The translations under genes were made by a program, and so were the position numbers. Below the pieces are notes generated by a model, which was given only the letters and a program-made list of their open reading frames with translations, was not told the DNA's origin and did no database searches. From Algisphaera agarilytica (lineage in GTDB: Bacteria > Planctomycetota > Phycisphaerae > Phycisphaerales > Phycisphaeraceae), in the NCBI RefSeq assembly GCF_014207595.1, contig NZ_JACHGY010000001.1:3540212-3604211 (forward strand): DNA of 64,000 bases, in the 5' to 3' direction. Shown piece by piece: positions 18,001 through 26,650 of the stretch; the first letter of the stretch is position 1; the number at the start of each line of letters is the position of its first letter.

Positions 18001-19026
18001 TCACGAGTCGGCGGGAGCGGGTCCCATCGAATCCCGGACCGCGAGGTCGGGTTTGATTAGGATGCGCTCGCGTTCGCTTTGCTGATCGCCTTCTTTGATG
18101 CGCTGCAGCAGAAGCGAGGCGGCGCGGCCACCGATTTCTTCGGGGAGTTGGTGGAGCGTGGTCAGTTTGGGGTCAAGCAGGGTCGCGATGGGGTTGTCCG
18201 CGAAGCCGACGACCGAGAGGTCGCCGGGGATGCTGAGGCCCATTTCCTTCGCGGCGCGATACACGCCTCGGGCCAGCTGGTCCATCGTGACGAAGATGGC
18301 GGTCGGGCGCGGGTTCAACGTCAGCATCTTCATCGCCGCGTCGTACCCATCGATGTCAAAACGCCAGGGCTCGGAGATGCTGACACATGTGGCGTGACGG
18401 TGTTCCGCGACGCGCTTCTCGAAACCTTCCCGCCGGAAGTACATGCCGTCCGGGAACGATCCGGTGGTGATCACGCCCAGGTGTTTGTGGTTTGCTTCGA
18501 GCAGGGCGTCGGCCGCCATCTGGGCGCCGCCGATATCGTCGGTGCCCACAAAGTCGATGTGGTGGGTCTCGGCCTGGGGCTCAACATCGACCGAGACCAC
18601 GGGCACGTTACGATCCAACGCCTCGTTGAGGTGCCGCTCCCACAGCGCCTCGGCAGAGGGGCGGAGCAGAATGCCGTCGACGCGTCGGTCGATCAGCGAG
18701 TGGATCTGATCGAGAACCGGCGTCACCTTGCTGGGCATCAGCACGATCGGGACATAGTTGGCTGTCGACAGGTTGTCGTGGATCCCGTTGAACAGCCGGG
18801 CGTTGAACGCGTCTTGCATGAAATTCATCAGCACGCCCACGGTCATGGTCCGGCCCTTCTGGATCCCGTGAACCAAAAGGTTGGGGCGGTAGCCCATTTC
18901 GTTGGCGATTTTCAAGATGCGCTTGCGGGTTTCATCCGAGATGCGTCCGGAGCTGCCCATGGCGATGGAAACAGCCGCCTGGCTAACTTTTGCGCGTTCT
19001 GCGATGTCTTTTAAGGTAATCGGCAT
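18001..19026 (-). CDS. LacI-family transcriptional regulator (galactan locus)
   Basis: 341 residues. The N-terminal helix-turn-helix and hinge read ITLKDIAERAKVSQAAVSIA, then GRISDETRKRIL. A periplasmic-binding-protein-like effector domain runs from about residue 60 to the end (TVGVLMNFMQDAFN, SVVGFADNPIATLLDPKLTT). The normal start is the ATG at 19026; 22 further in-frame codons upstream do not belong to the fold. It lies between the rightward enzymes and the leftward GH29 gene and probably represses both until a sugar from the polymer binds. A palindromic site 38 bases upstream suggests autoregulation. Confidence 0.92.
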   Translation of the reverse strand: MPITLKDIAERAKVSQAAVSIAMGSSGRISDETRKRILKIANEMGYRPNLLVHGIQKGRTMTVGVLMNFMQDAFNARLFNGIHDNLSTANYVPIVLMPSKVTPVLDQIHSLIDRRVDGILLRPSAEALWERHLNEALDRNVPVVSVDVEPQAETHHIDFVGTDDIGGAQMAADALLEANHKHLGVITTGSFPDGMYFRREGFEKRVAEHRHATCVSISEPWRFDIDGYDAAMKMLTLNPRPTAIFVTMDQLARGVYRAAKEMGLSIPGDLSVVGFADNPIATLLDPKLTTLHQLPEEIGGRAASLLLQRIKEGDQQSERERILIKPDLAVRDSMGPAPADS

Positions 19027-19063
19027 AGAAATGTGAATGTGAGGATAGAGAAAGGCACAGAAG

Positions 19064-19080
19064 CTTAAGCAACGCTTAAG
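19064..19080. promoter_or_regulatory. Candidate LacI-family operator
   Basis: A perfect inverted repeat, CTTAAGC-AAC-GCTTAAG, lies between the GH29 gene and the lacI-type start codon. Size and symmetry suit a LacI-family dimer. I found no second exact copy in the window, so its target set is unknown. Confidence 0.5.
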
Positions 19081-19148
19081 GTGCCATCTCACATTCTAGC
19101 GAAGAAATCGCTTGTGTGTTAAGGATTTATGTCGATTTCGATAAAGTT

Positions 19149-20585
19149 TTAAGCAAATTCAATGCGCAACGGCCACGCCAGATCACCCGGCAGGGGGCTC
19201 GGGGGTTGTACGTGCAGGCCGTCCGGCTGGAGCGACCACTCGACTTTGTCGTTGTAGCCGAGCAGGGTGACATCGGCGATGGACTCGCCCGACAGGCTCT
19301 TGGCGACCCAGGGTTTGCCGCCCGAGGGGCGCCCCAGCGAGATGGCGTACACCACATTGTCGCGTTGCGTGTAACGGAAGTCCTCTGCGCCGAAGCTGAT
19401 TTTCTGTTGCAAGCCCATCTCGCCTTCGCCGATCTGAGTCGGCCCTTCGCCGAACACGCGCCAGGGCCGGGTGCCGTAGATCGCCTCGCCGCAGGTGTTG
19501 AGCCACTTGCCGACCTGTTCGACGGTCCAATGGGTTTCGTCGTCGAGCGAGCCATCGGGGCGCTGGGTGTAGTTCAGGAGAAGGTTGCCGTTCTTACTCA
19601 CGATGTCCGCGAGCATGTGGATGATCTCAGCGGGGGTCTTGTACTTGCTGGAGGGGTTCCAGAACCACGGCCCGGAGGAGGTGTCGGTCTGCCAAGGCTC
19701 GTCGATGATGCTGCCCAGCACGCCGTGCTCCAGGTCTTCGATGCCCGCCCCGGCTTGATATTGGCCGAGATACTTGTCGAACCCGGGGCGACGCCCGGGG
19801 ACGTTCTTGTAGGTATAGACGCCGTCGGCGGCCTGGTTGTAGAAGTGGGCCATCACATCGAGACCAGCCTGCTCGAAGATCCCGCCATCGGTATAGAACA
19901 TGTCCGGCTGGAACTGATCGATCGCGTCGATCATCCGCGCCTTCCAATTCTCAACAAAAAACGGCGAAGGGTTCTGGGGATAAGCGGCTTCCGTGTCGTC
20001 GTGGGGCTCGAAGTACAGGCTGGCGTTCGCCGGGTCGTTGCCGTCGTAGGGGACCCCGGCGTAGGGGCCGGTGGAGTCGGCGCCCTTATTGGTGTTGAAC
20101 CAGCCGTAGCTCCAGGTGAGGTGCTCGGAGAAACCAAAACGCAGCCCCGCGTTGCGAGAGGCCTTGGCGTATTCGCCGAGGATGTCGCGCTTGGGGCCGC
20201 GGTTAACCGAGTTCCAGGGGTGGTGTTTAGAGTTAAACAGGTCGAAGTTGTCGCAGTGTGAAAGCATGCCCATGAAGTACTTCGCGCCGTTGTCGGCGTA
20301 GAAGCCGATGAGCTCTTCGGTGTCGAGCTTCGACGCGGTCCACTTCTCGATGATGTCCTTGTAGCCCACCTTGGAGGGGTGGCCGTAGGTCCGGCAGTGG
20401 TACCGGTATTCGGGCTGGTCTTCCATGTACATGAACCGGGCGTACCAGTCGCCCTGACCGGGCACCGCTTGGGGGCCCCAGTGTGACCACACCCCGAACT
20501 TCGCATCACGGAACCAGTCGGGGCAGGAGAAGCGGGAGATCAGGGAAGGCCAATCGGCCGCGATGGGGGAGGTGGGCTGAGCCAT
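19149..20585 (-). CDS. GH29 alpha-L-fucosidase / alpha-L-galactosidase-like enzyme
   Basis: 478 residues, no signal peptide. The N-terminal RDAKFGVWSHWGPQAVPGQG and GAKYFMGMLSHCDNFDLF are typical GH29 barrel segments. MFYTDGG near residue 230 holds the nucleophile Asp. GH29 members remove alpha-L-fucose, and some in red-algal polysaccharide loci remove alpha-L-galactose. With GH86 enzymes and sulfatases nearby, L-galactose from porphyran is a plausible substrate; this is inference. ATG 20585 is chosen over an upstream TTG. It precedes the lacI-type gene on the same strand and may share its transcript. Confidence 0.85.
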   Translation of the reverse strand: MAQPTSPIAADWPSLISRFSCPDWFRDAKFGVWSHWGPQAVPGQGDWYARFMYMEDQPEYRYHCRTYGHPSKVGYKDIIEKWTASKLDTEELIGFYADNGAKYFMGMLSHCDNFDLFNSKHHPWNSVNRGPKRDILGEYAKASRNAGLRFGFSEHLTWSYGWFNTNKGADSTGPYAGVPYDGNDPANASLYFEPHDDTEAAYPQNPSPFFVENWKARMIDAIDQFQPDMFYTDGGIFEQAGLDVMAHFYNQAADGVYTYKNVPGRRPGFDKYLGQYQAGAGIEDLEHGVLGSIIDEPWQTDTSSGPWFWNPSSKYKTPAEIIHMLADIVSKNGNLLLNYTQRPDGSLDDETHWTVEQVGKWLNTCGEAIYGTRPWRVFGEGPTQIGEGEMGLQQKISFGAEDFRYTQRDNVVYAISLGRPSGGKPWVAKSLSGESIADVTLLGYNDKVEWSLQPDGLHVQPPSPLPGDLAWPLRIEFA

Positions 20586-20681
20586 GGGGTTTCTCGTGAG
20601 TTCAAGGGGATGCAATAAGGGGCAAGATCATACTTGGGATGCCGTTGAGATGATAGTCTAATTTCAAATACGACAAAATAT

Positions 20682-20695
20682 TTTTACAAGTAAAA
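20682..20695. promoter_or_regulatory. Palindrome in the GH29/sulfatase divergent promoter region
   Basis: TTTTAC-AA-GTAAAA is a perfect 14-base inverted repeat in an AT-rich stretch between two divergently transcribed genes. It could be a regulator site. The sequence differs from the candidate site in front of the lacI-type gene. The rest of the 249-base gap shows nothing I can name. Confidence 0.35.
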
Positions 20696-20834
20696 TCTAG
20701 GCAGGGCGGGCCAGAACGGGGTTCTGGGCGAGGGTGTCGAGAGTTTTGAAAGCCAGATCGCCCGACAAATACGGGGTAACATACGCTCAGAATCCATCGG
20801 CATCGATCTGTTTTGTCTCCGCAGAGGTTCCAAC

Positions 20835-22751
20835 ATGACTACCCGTGATTCGTCCCCGTGTTGCTCTGTTTGTCATGCGGCGATTGTCTTTTGTTTATTG
20901 CTTATCTTCGGCACCGCTCCTATGTCCGCTCAGCCCAACACCCCTCCTCAAGCTCCCGCCACCCAACGCCCCAACATCGTCTGGGTCATCACCGACGACC
21001 AGGGGTACGGTGACCTGTCCTGCACCTCGAACCCCGTGGTCAAGACGCCGCAGATCGATCGCTTCTACGAAGACGCGATCCGTCTCACCGACTTCCACGT
21101 CGGCCCCACCTGTGCCCCCACCCGGGCCGGGCTGCTGACGGGGCTGTACTCGGGCAGCACCGGGGTCTGGCACACGATCGGCGGCCGCTCGATTATCCGG
21201 CAGTCCATCACGATGCTGCCCGAAGTGCTGCGTGACGGCGGCTACGCCACCGCGATGTTCGGCAAGTGGCACCTGGGCGACAACTACCCCTACCGCCCCC
21301 ACGACCGCGGCTTCGAAACCGTCATCCACCACCCCGCGGGCGGCATCGGCCAGCAGCCCGACTTCTGGGGCAACGACTACTTCGACGACACGTACCTTGT
21401 GAACAACGAGCCGCGCAAGTTCGAGGGGTATTGCACCGACGTCTGGTTCGATCAGGCCGGGAAGTTCATCGAAGACCATGTGACGAACAACTCCGAAGAG
21501 CCGTTCTTCTGCTACATCGCGCCCAACGCCCCGCACGGCCCGTACAACGTCCCGCCCGGATACGCTGACCCGTACGCGGGGAAAGTCCCGGACCACGTGG
21601 CACGCTTCTACGGCATGATCACGAACATCGACGAGAATTTCGCGCAGCTCCGTGAGTTGCTCCAGCGGCTGGCGATCGAAGACAACACCATCGTGATTTT
21701 CATGACCGACAACGGCTCGTCCTGCCCGATGATCGACCGCAAGACCGGGGCGCCCGAGCCGGGCTTCAACGGGGGGCTCCGGGGCGGCAAAGGATCGCCC
21801 TACGACGGCGGCCACCGCGTGCCGGTTTTCATCCGCTGGCCAGACGGCGGCCTGACGGGGGGGCGGGACGTCGAGGCGTTGACCGCGAACATCGACGTGA
21901 TGCCCACGCTGCTGGACCTGTGCGGCGTCGAGGCGTCACGGCCGCTGGACATGGACGGGCACAGCCTCCGCGGATTGCTCTACGGCAACGTGAAGTTGGA
22001 GGATGTGGAGTCCCGGGTCGTGGTCACCGATTCCCAGCGTGTCTTGGAACCGGTCAAGTGGAAAGACAGCGCGGTGATGACCCGGCGTTGGCGTCTGATC
22101 CAAGGCGATAAGCTCTTCGACATCCTGGAAGACCGGGCCCAGCAGAACAACCTGGCTGCGGAGTTCCCCGAGGTCGTCGAACAACTCCGGCAGGAGTACG
22201 AGGCGTGGTGGGCTCACGTATACGCGGGGTCGGAGAAGCCGATCCCGTTGCCGGTGGGTGACCCCGAGGGGCCCAAGACGGTGCAGCTGAACTCGCACGA
22301 CTGGCGATACGCCGATTCGCAGAACGATGTGGTCTGGAACCAGAAACAGGTCCGGCAGGGCGTGGCGTACACCGGCTTCTGGGAAGTGGATGTCGTCACT
22401 GCGGGCCGGTATCAAGTCGAGCTGCGGCGTTGGCCACGCGAAGACCGCGAGCACATCGCGCCGCCCGGCGATCCCGGCAACGAGCCGTTGGTGTGGAACA
22501 AGAGCGACATCGACCCCAGCTACCTCGACTGGTACTCGGGCGACACGCCGCTCGACATCGCCCAGGCGTCGCTCGTGGTGGGCGAACAGCAATTGACCCA
22601 AGCCGTCACGGATAAGCAGGGGATTTCGGTCTTCGAAATCGATCTGCCCGAGGGCTTCACTCACATGCGTGCGGAGTTCGAGCTAGCGGGCGGCGAGTCG
22701 CTCGGGGCGTACTACGTCTATGTCACCCGGCAATCGGATGCCGGTAAGTAA
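20835..22751 (+). CDS. Secreted type I sulfatase (arylsulfatase A-like) with C-terminal extension
   Basis: 638 residues. A signal peptide lies within residues 1-33, ending near PMSAQP. RPNIVWVITDDQGYGDLSC carries metal ligands; the formylglycine motif CAPTR has its Cys at residue 93; KWHLGDNYPYRPHDRGF follows, and MTDNGSSCP near residue 295 is the late metal cluster. About 150 residues after the sulfatase fold (from about 490) look beta-rich and may bind carbohydrate. AGAGG upstream fits ATG 20835. It is the only one of the three sulfatases here with an export signal, so it probably acts on polymer or large fragments outside the cytoplasm. Confidence 0.92.
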   Translation: MTTRDSSPCCSVCHAAIVFCLLLIFGTAPMSAQPNTPPQAPATQRPNIVWVITDDQGYGDLSCTSNPVVKTPQIDRFYEDAIRLTDFHVGPTCAPTRAGLLTGLYSGSTGVWHTIGGRSIIRQSITMLPEVLRDGGYATAMFGKWHLGDNYPYRPHDRGFETVIHHPAGGIGQQPDFWGNDYFDDTYLVNNEPRKFEGYCTDVWFDQAGKFIEDHVTNNSEEPFFCYIAPNAPHGPYNVPPGYADPYAGKVPDHVARFYGMITNIDENFAQLRELLQRLAIEDNTIVIFMTDNGSSCPMIDRKTGAPEPGFNGGLRGGKGSPYDGGHRVPVFIRWPDGGLTGGRDVEALTANIDVMPTLLDLCGVEASRPLDMDGHSLRGLLYGNVKLEDVESRVVVTDSQRVLEPVKWKDSAVMTRRWRLIQGDKLFDILEDRAQQNNLAAEFPEVVEQLRQEYEAWWAHVYAGSEKPIPLPVGDPEGPKTVQLNSHDWRYADSQNDVVWNQKQVRQGVAYTGFWEVDVVTAGRYQVELRRWPREDREHIAPPGDPGNEPLVWNKSDIDPSYLDWYSGDTPLDIAQASLVVGEQQLTQAVTDKQGISVFEIDLPEGFTHMRAEFELAGGESLGAYYVYVTRQSDAGK

Positions 22752-22776
22752 AACGAATCACGCTCTTGGCGTTGCA

Positions 22777-23385
22777 TCATTCAGCAGACGGTGGGAGTGA
22801 CGAGTCCTTGGGCCGATGGTCCATGTCTAAATAGCCATACGCCGCGGGCAAATCGAGGCTGGCGATCTGCGGGCCCAGAGCTCGAAAGAGCCTTTGGAAC
22901 GAGAGCTGATTCGTATCGATTGCTTGACGTAGGTGCGGCAGGAGCGAGGTGTGGTACAGCCCTGGGAAAGGCTCGAATCGGCCCGAGTTCAGATAGACCG
23001 CCGCCATTCGATCTTCCGTGGCGAGGTCAATCAGGGGTGCGATCAGGTCGGCCGAGCCGTGGATCAAGTCGCAGCTGCTCAGCAGGACCCAGCAGGGTGA
23101 GTTGTCATCTCGAACGTCGTCTGCGTGAAGAAGGGCGGTCATCAGGCCCGCCAGCGGACCCGCGTTGCTCACCGCGTCGGCGATGGTGGGATAACCCAGA
23201 TCATCGTAAGCGCCCGCGCTGCGGGCGACGATGGTGGTCGACGCGCTGAACGGTTCGAGAGTTGTGGCGACCCGGCGCAGCATCGCTTGCCCCGCGACAA
23301 GGTGCCGGGCTTTGTCCGAGCCAAAGCGTCGGCTCTCGCCACCGGCGAGGATGTAGTGAGGGAATCGTGTCGAGCGCGACGTCAT
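22777..23385 (-). CDS. mobA: Molybdenum cofactor guanylyltransferase MobA-like
   Basis: 202 residues. The N-terminal nucleotide-binding loop is LAGGESRRFGSDKARH. NAGPLAGLMTAL and LSSCDLI are the family's GTP and metal-binding segments. MobA attaches GMP to molybdopterin, giving the bis-MGD cofactor used by assimilatory nitrate reductase. Its ATG overlaps the gltD stop (ATGA), so it is the last gene of the leftward nirA operon. That position supports service to the NasA enzyme encoded at 35 kb. Confidence 0.88.
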   Translation of the reverse strand: MTSRSTRFPHYILAGGESRRFGSDKARHLVAGQAMLRRVATTLEPFSASTTIVARSAGAYDDLGYPTIADAVSNAGPLAGLMTALLHADDVRDDNSPCWVLLSSCDLIHGSADLIAPLIDLATEDRMAAVYLNSGRFEPFPGLYHTSLLPHLRQAIDTNQLSFQRLFRALGPQIASLDLPAAYGYLDMDHRPKDSSLPPSAE

Positions 23386-24773
23386 ACAACAGATTGTAGA
23401 TCGCGGTGGATCGCACGGGCGGCCGCGAGCCCTTCATGGATCGCCCAAACCACCAGCGAGGCACCGCGTCGGCAATCACCAGCAACGTAGACGTTTTGAT
23501 TCGCACTGCGATAGTCCTGGTCGGTGAGTCGGCCGCGCTTGTCCGTCTCCAGGCCGAACGCCGCGGCGAGCGGGGGGGTGTCGTGTCCAACAAAACCGAT
23601 CGCCAGCAGGACCAGGTCCGCGGGGAGGATGCTCTTGGTCTGGTCAGCCAGATTTAGAACTTCCACGCCGCTTACTCCGCCGGGGTTAGACGGGATTGGC
23701 GTATCGCCCACCATACTCAGCGGCTGGACCTGGTACTCACGCGGGTCGCGACCGAAGCGGGTGACGCCCTCGGCGTGTGCGTAGTCGAGCGTGTAGGTGT
23801 TCGGTGGGCCGGGCCAGGGGGCTGTATCCGGGCGTTCATCCGGGGGTTGTTCCCGGCGGGTGATGTTGAGTAGCGAACGACAGCCTTGGCGTAACGCGGT
23901 GCCGATACAGTCGGCGCCGGTGTCGCCGCCGCCGATGACGATGACATCTTTACCGGCCGCATCCAGATCGGGCGCGGGGCCCGATGCGTCGAGGTGTTGG
24001 CGGGCCGAGGCGGTCAGGTAGTCCATCGCGTTGATCACGCCCGGCAGGTCCATCCCGGGGACATCAAGCGATCGGGCGCGTTGGGCGCCGACGGCAAGGA
24101 GAACCGAATCGAAATCGCGGGTCAGTTGCTGGGGATTGATGTCTTGGCCGATGTTGGCGTTGAGTCGGAAGTTCACGCCGGAGCGCATCATCAGGTCGAT
24201 GCGTCGAAACACCACCGACTTGTCCAGCTTCATGTTCGGCACGCCGTAGGTGAGCAGCCCGCCGGGCCGGTCCGAGCGCTCGAACACGGTGACCTCGTGG
24301 CCGAGTCGACACAAGGTGTCTGCGGCGGCCAGCCCCGCGGGGCCCGAACCGATGACCGCGACGCGTTTGCCCGTAGGCGCGGGGGCGACCGCCGGAATAA
24401 CCCAGCCTTCGTCAAACGCCCGGTCGATGATCGCGCGTTCGATGCCTTTGATCTGGACGGGTTTTTCGTTGATGCCGAGGATGCAGGCGTCCTGGCACGG
24501 CGCGGGGCAGACGCGGCTGGTGAACTCGGGGAACGGGTTGGTTTCGCTCAGCCGATGGTACGCTTCTTTCCACCGATCCAAACGAACCAATTCGTTCCAC
24601 TCGGGGATCTTGTTCTGGATCGGGCACCCCTGACCGTATCCCGAGTCGGGCATACAGAACGCTGCGCCGCAATTGAAACATCGCTCACCCTCGGCCTTGG
24701 CGGCTTCGGGGCTCGCCTCGGTGTAGACCTCGTAGTAATCGTTCAATCGGATCGCCGAGTCACGCGAAGGCAT
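23382..24773 (-). CDS. gltD: Glutamate synthase small subunit (NADPH, GltD)
   Basis: About 463 residues. The N-terminal Fe-S region has CFNCGAAFCM and GCPIQNKIPEWNELV. The FAD site is VAVIGSGPAGLAAADTL near residue 135, and the NADPH site is VIGGGDTGADCIG near 275. GltD passes NADPH electrons to the large GOGAT subunit, which is not in the window. ATG 24773 is preferred; the ATG at 24821 would place the first 16 codons inside a repeated intercistronic element. The gene lies between the cysJ-like gene and mobA and links nitrite reduction to glutamate formation, or supplies electrons to another partner. Confidence 0.88.
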   Translation of the reverse strand: MPSRDSAIRLNDYYEVYTEASPEAAKAEGERCFNCGAAFCMPDSGYGQGCPIQNKIPEWNELVRLDRWKEAYHRLSETNPFPEFTSRVCPAPCQDACILGINEKPVQIKGIERAIIDRAFDEGWVIPAVAPAPTGKRVAVIGSGPAGLAAADTLCRLGHEVTVFERSDRPGGLLTYGVPNMKLDKSVVFRRIDLMMRSGVNFRLNANIGQDINPQQLTRDFDSVLLAVGAQRARSLDVPGMDLPGVINAMDYLTASARQHLDASGPAPDLDAAGKDVIVIGGGDTGADCIGTALRQGCRSLLNITRREQPPDERPDTAPWPGPPNTYTLDYAHAEGVTRFGRDPREYQVQPLSMVGDTPIPSNPGGVSGVEVLNLADQTKSILPADLVLLAIGFVGHDTPPLAAAFGLETDKRGRLTDQDYRSANQNVYVAGDCRRGASLVVWAIHEGLAAARAIHRDLQSVV

Positions 24774-24780
24774 GACCGTA

Positions 24781-24913
24781 AATTCGGCTATCTGGTGATT
24801 GGGCGATTTGGTGATGGGCATGTTGGGGTCGAATCAGAATCAGGTGGCGCGGATGCCAATCGGATGGATTAATTCCAATCGCCAATTCGCTAAATCACGA
24901 AATCGCAAAATAA
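24781..24913 (-). repeat. Mirrored octamer array between the cysJ-like gene and gltD
   Basis: Read in the direction of transcription (minus strand), the bases right after the cysJ-like stop carry imperfect 8-nt units of the form GYGATTTR (24913-24873). A spacer follows, then an arm rich in the complementary ATCACCAAATCGCCC type units (24818-24781) reaching the gltD start region. The arms can pair imperfectly. The same unit is found in the element at 33.2 kb. Confidence 0.7.
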
Positions 24914-26650
24914 TCAATACACGTCCCGCTGGTAGCGGTGTTCATCCACGAGTTTGTCCATGTAGGCCTGCACCCCGGCCTCATCGAACTGGCCTTGCTC
25001 GGCGATGATGTCGCGCAGAGCCTTGTCGACGTCGCCCGCCATGCGCGAGGCATCGCCGCAGATGTAGAAGTGGCCGCCATTCTCGAACCAGGCGAAGACC
25101 TCGGCGGCGTTCTTCCGCATGAGGTCCTGGACGTAGACTTTTTCGTCCCCGTCACGCGACCAGGCGAGGCTGAGTTTGCTCAGCGTGCCGTCGGCCTGCA
25201 TCTCCGCGAGCTGTTCGCGGTAGAGGAAGTCGGTCGCTTCGTGCTGGTCGCCGAAGAACAACCAGCTCTCGCCGACCTCAGCCCCCGCGGCCTTGCGGGC
25301 CTGGCGTTCTTCGAGGAAGGCGCGGAACGGCGCGATGCCGGTGCCGGGGCCGCACATGATGACCGGCGCGGTGTCGTTGTCGGTGAGGTGGAAGTGGGGG
25401 GCTTTGTGGACGTAGACCCCAACCCGTCCGCCGAAGCCGCAGCGGTCGGCGAGGAAGGTCGAGGCGACGCCCTTGCGGTCGCTGCCTTCGAGCTTGTACC
25501 GGACCGCGCCCACGGTGAGGTGGACCTCGCCGGGGTGGGCCTTGGGGCTGGAGGCGATGGAGTAAAGCCGGGGCTGGAGCGGACGCAACGCGTCGGCCAG
25601 CCCCTGGGCGGGGACCTGGGGCTCCCACTTACGCAGGGCATCGATCAGGTGCAGCCCCTTGACGTCTTCAACCGAACCCTCGATGCCCAGCGCATCCAGG
25701 GTGCTCTGCGTCAGGGTGACGACGTCGAGCTTGGCCTGCAACGCGAGGCGGATCGGGCAGGTCTCGCCCTTGAGCAGGATGCGGTTGGTGCCGGTGATGC
25801 CGGTGAGGGCGAGGATTTCCTCGACGAGGATCGGGTCGTTGCTCGGCCAGAGGCCCAGGGCGTCGCCGACCTCGTACTCCAGGCCCGAGCCCGAGAGCAG
25901 GATTTCGACGTGGTTGACTTCCTTGGACGAGCCTTCGCCGTTGAGGTTTTCGACGTGCAGGACCGGAGCAAAGTACGGGTTGTTCTTGTCCCATCCGCCG
26001 ACGGCGTGTCCGTCGTCTTCATCCTCTTCGAGGCCGACGGGCAAGTCGCCCGCCGCGTCGATCAGCGTTTGGCTGGCGAAGAGTGATTCGGTCCAGCCGG
26101 CGTAGTCGTCTTCGTAGGCGACATCACACTCCACGCGGTCGGCGATGCGGGTTGCGCCGAGCTCGGACAGGCGGTCGTCGATGTCGTTGCCCGCTTTGCA
26201 GAAGTGGGTGTAGCTGCGGTCGCCCATGGAGCAGACGCTGTACTCGAGGTGGGCCAGGTCGGGGGCGTCGTCGGCCATGAGCTTCGCGGTGAACTTCATC
26301 GCGTTGTCCGGCGGGTCGCCCTCGCCGAAGGTCGAGCAGATGATCAGCAGGTGCTTGATGTTGGCGATCTCGTCGAAGTCAAAGCTGTCGAGGGCCGCGA
26401 CATCGGGGCCGAAGCCCTGGGTGCGGGCTTTCTTGCGGAGCTGCTTGGCGAGGGCTTCGCTGTTGCCCGACTGCGAGCCGTAGAGGATCGTCATCGGTGC
26501 GCCGGGCGCATCGGGCTGAGCCGCAGCGGCCTGGGCGTTCTTGACCGAGACGAGTCCGGACAAGAAGCCTTCGACGAACTTCTGCTGCTCGGGGTTGAAC
26601 GGGGCTTCGCCGGGAAGCGTGATCGGTTGGGGGGGAGTGGCGGTACTCAT
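24914..26650 (-). CDS. cysJ: CysJ-like NADPH flavoprotein reductase (diaphorase of nitrite/sulfite reductase)
   Basis: 578 residues in three domains. A flavodoxin-like FMN domain runs about 53-195 (ILYGSQSGNSEALAKQL, STFGEGDPPDNAM). A ferredoxin-reductase FAD domain with connecting helices runs about 220-430 (RLYSIASSP is the FAD motif), and an NADPH domain about 435-578 (CGPGTGIAPFRAFLEER, FYICGDA). This is the CysJ architecture. Its ATG overlaps the nirA stop by four bases, so the two are translationally coupled. It most likely feeds NADPH electrons to the siroheme reductase; nitrite rather than sulfite is inferred from the nitrate regulon around it. Confidence 0.88.
   Translation of the reverse strand: MSTATPPQPITLPGEAPFNPEQQKFVEGFLSGLVSVKNAQAAAAQPDAPGAPMTILYGSQSGNSEALAKQLRKKARTQGFGPDVAALDSFDFDEIANIKHLLIICSTFGEGDPPDNAMKFTAKLMADDAPDLAHLEYSVCSMGDRSYTHFCKAGNDIDDRLSELGATRIADRVECDVAYEDDYAGWTESLFASQTLIDAAGDLPVGLEEDEDDGHAVGGWDKNNPYFAPVLHVENLNGEGSSKEVNHVEILLSGSGLEYEVGDALGLWPSNDPILVEEILALTGITGTNRILLKGETCPIRLALQAKLDVVTLTQSTLDALGIEGSVEDVKGLHLIDALRKWEPQVPAQGLADALRPLQPRLYSIASSPKAHPGEVHLTVGAVRYKLEGSDRKGVASTFLADRCGFGGRVGVYVHKAPHFHLTDNDTAPVIMCGPGTGIAPFRAFLEERQARKAAGAEVGESWLFFGDQHEATDFLYREQLAEMQADGTLSKLSLAWSRDGDEKVYVQDLMRKNAAEVFAWFENGGHFYICGDASRMAGDVDKALRDIIAEQGQFDEAGVQAYMDKLVDEHRYQRDVY

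Noticed and set aside
18001..22751. Interpretation as a simple fucoidan locus because of GH29 and sulfatases
   Set aside because: The two GH86-like enzymes point to agar/porphyran-type galactans; no GH107, GH168 or similar fucoidanase and no fucose catabolic genes are present.
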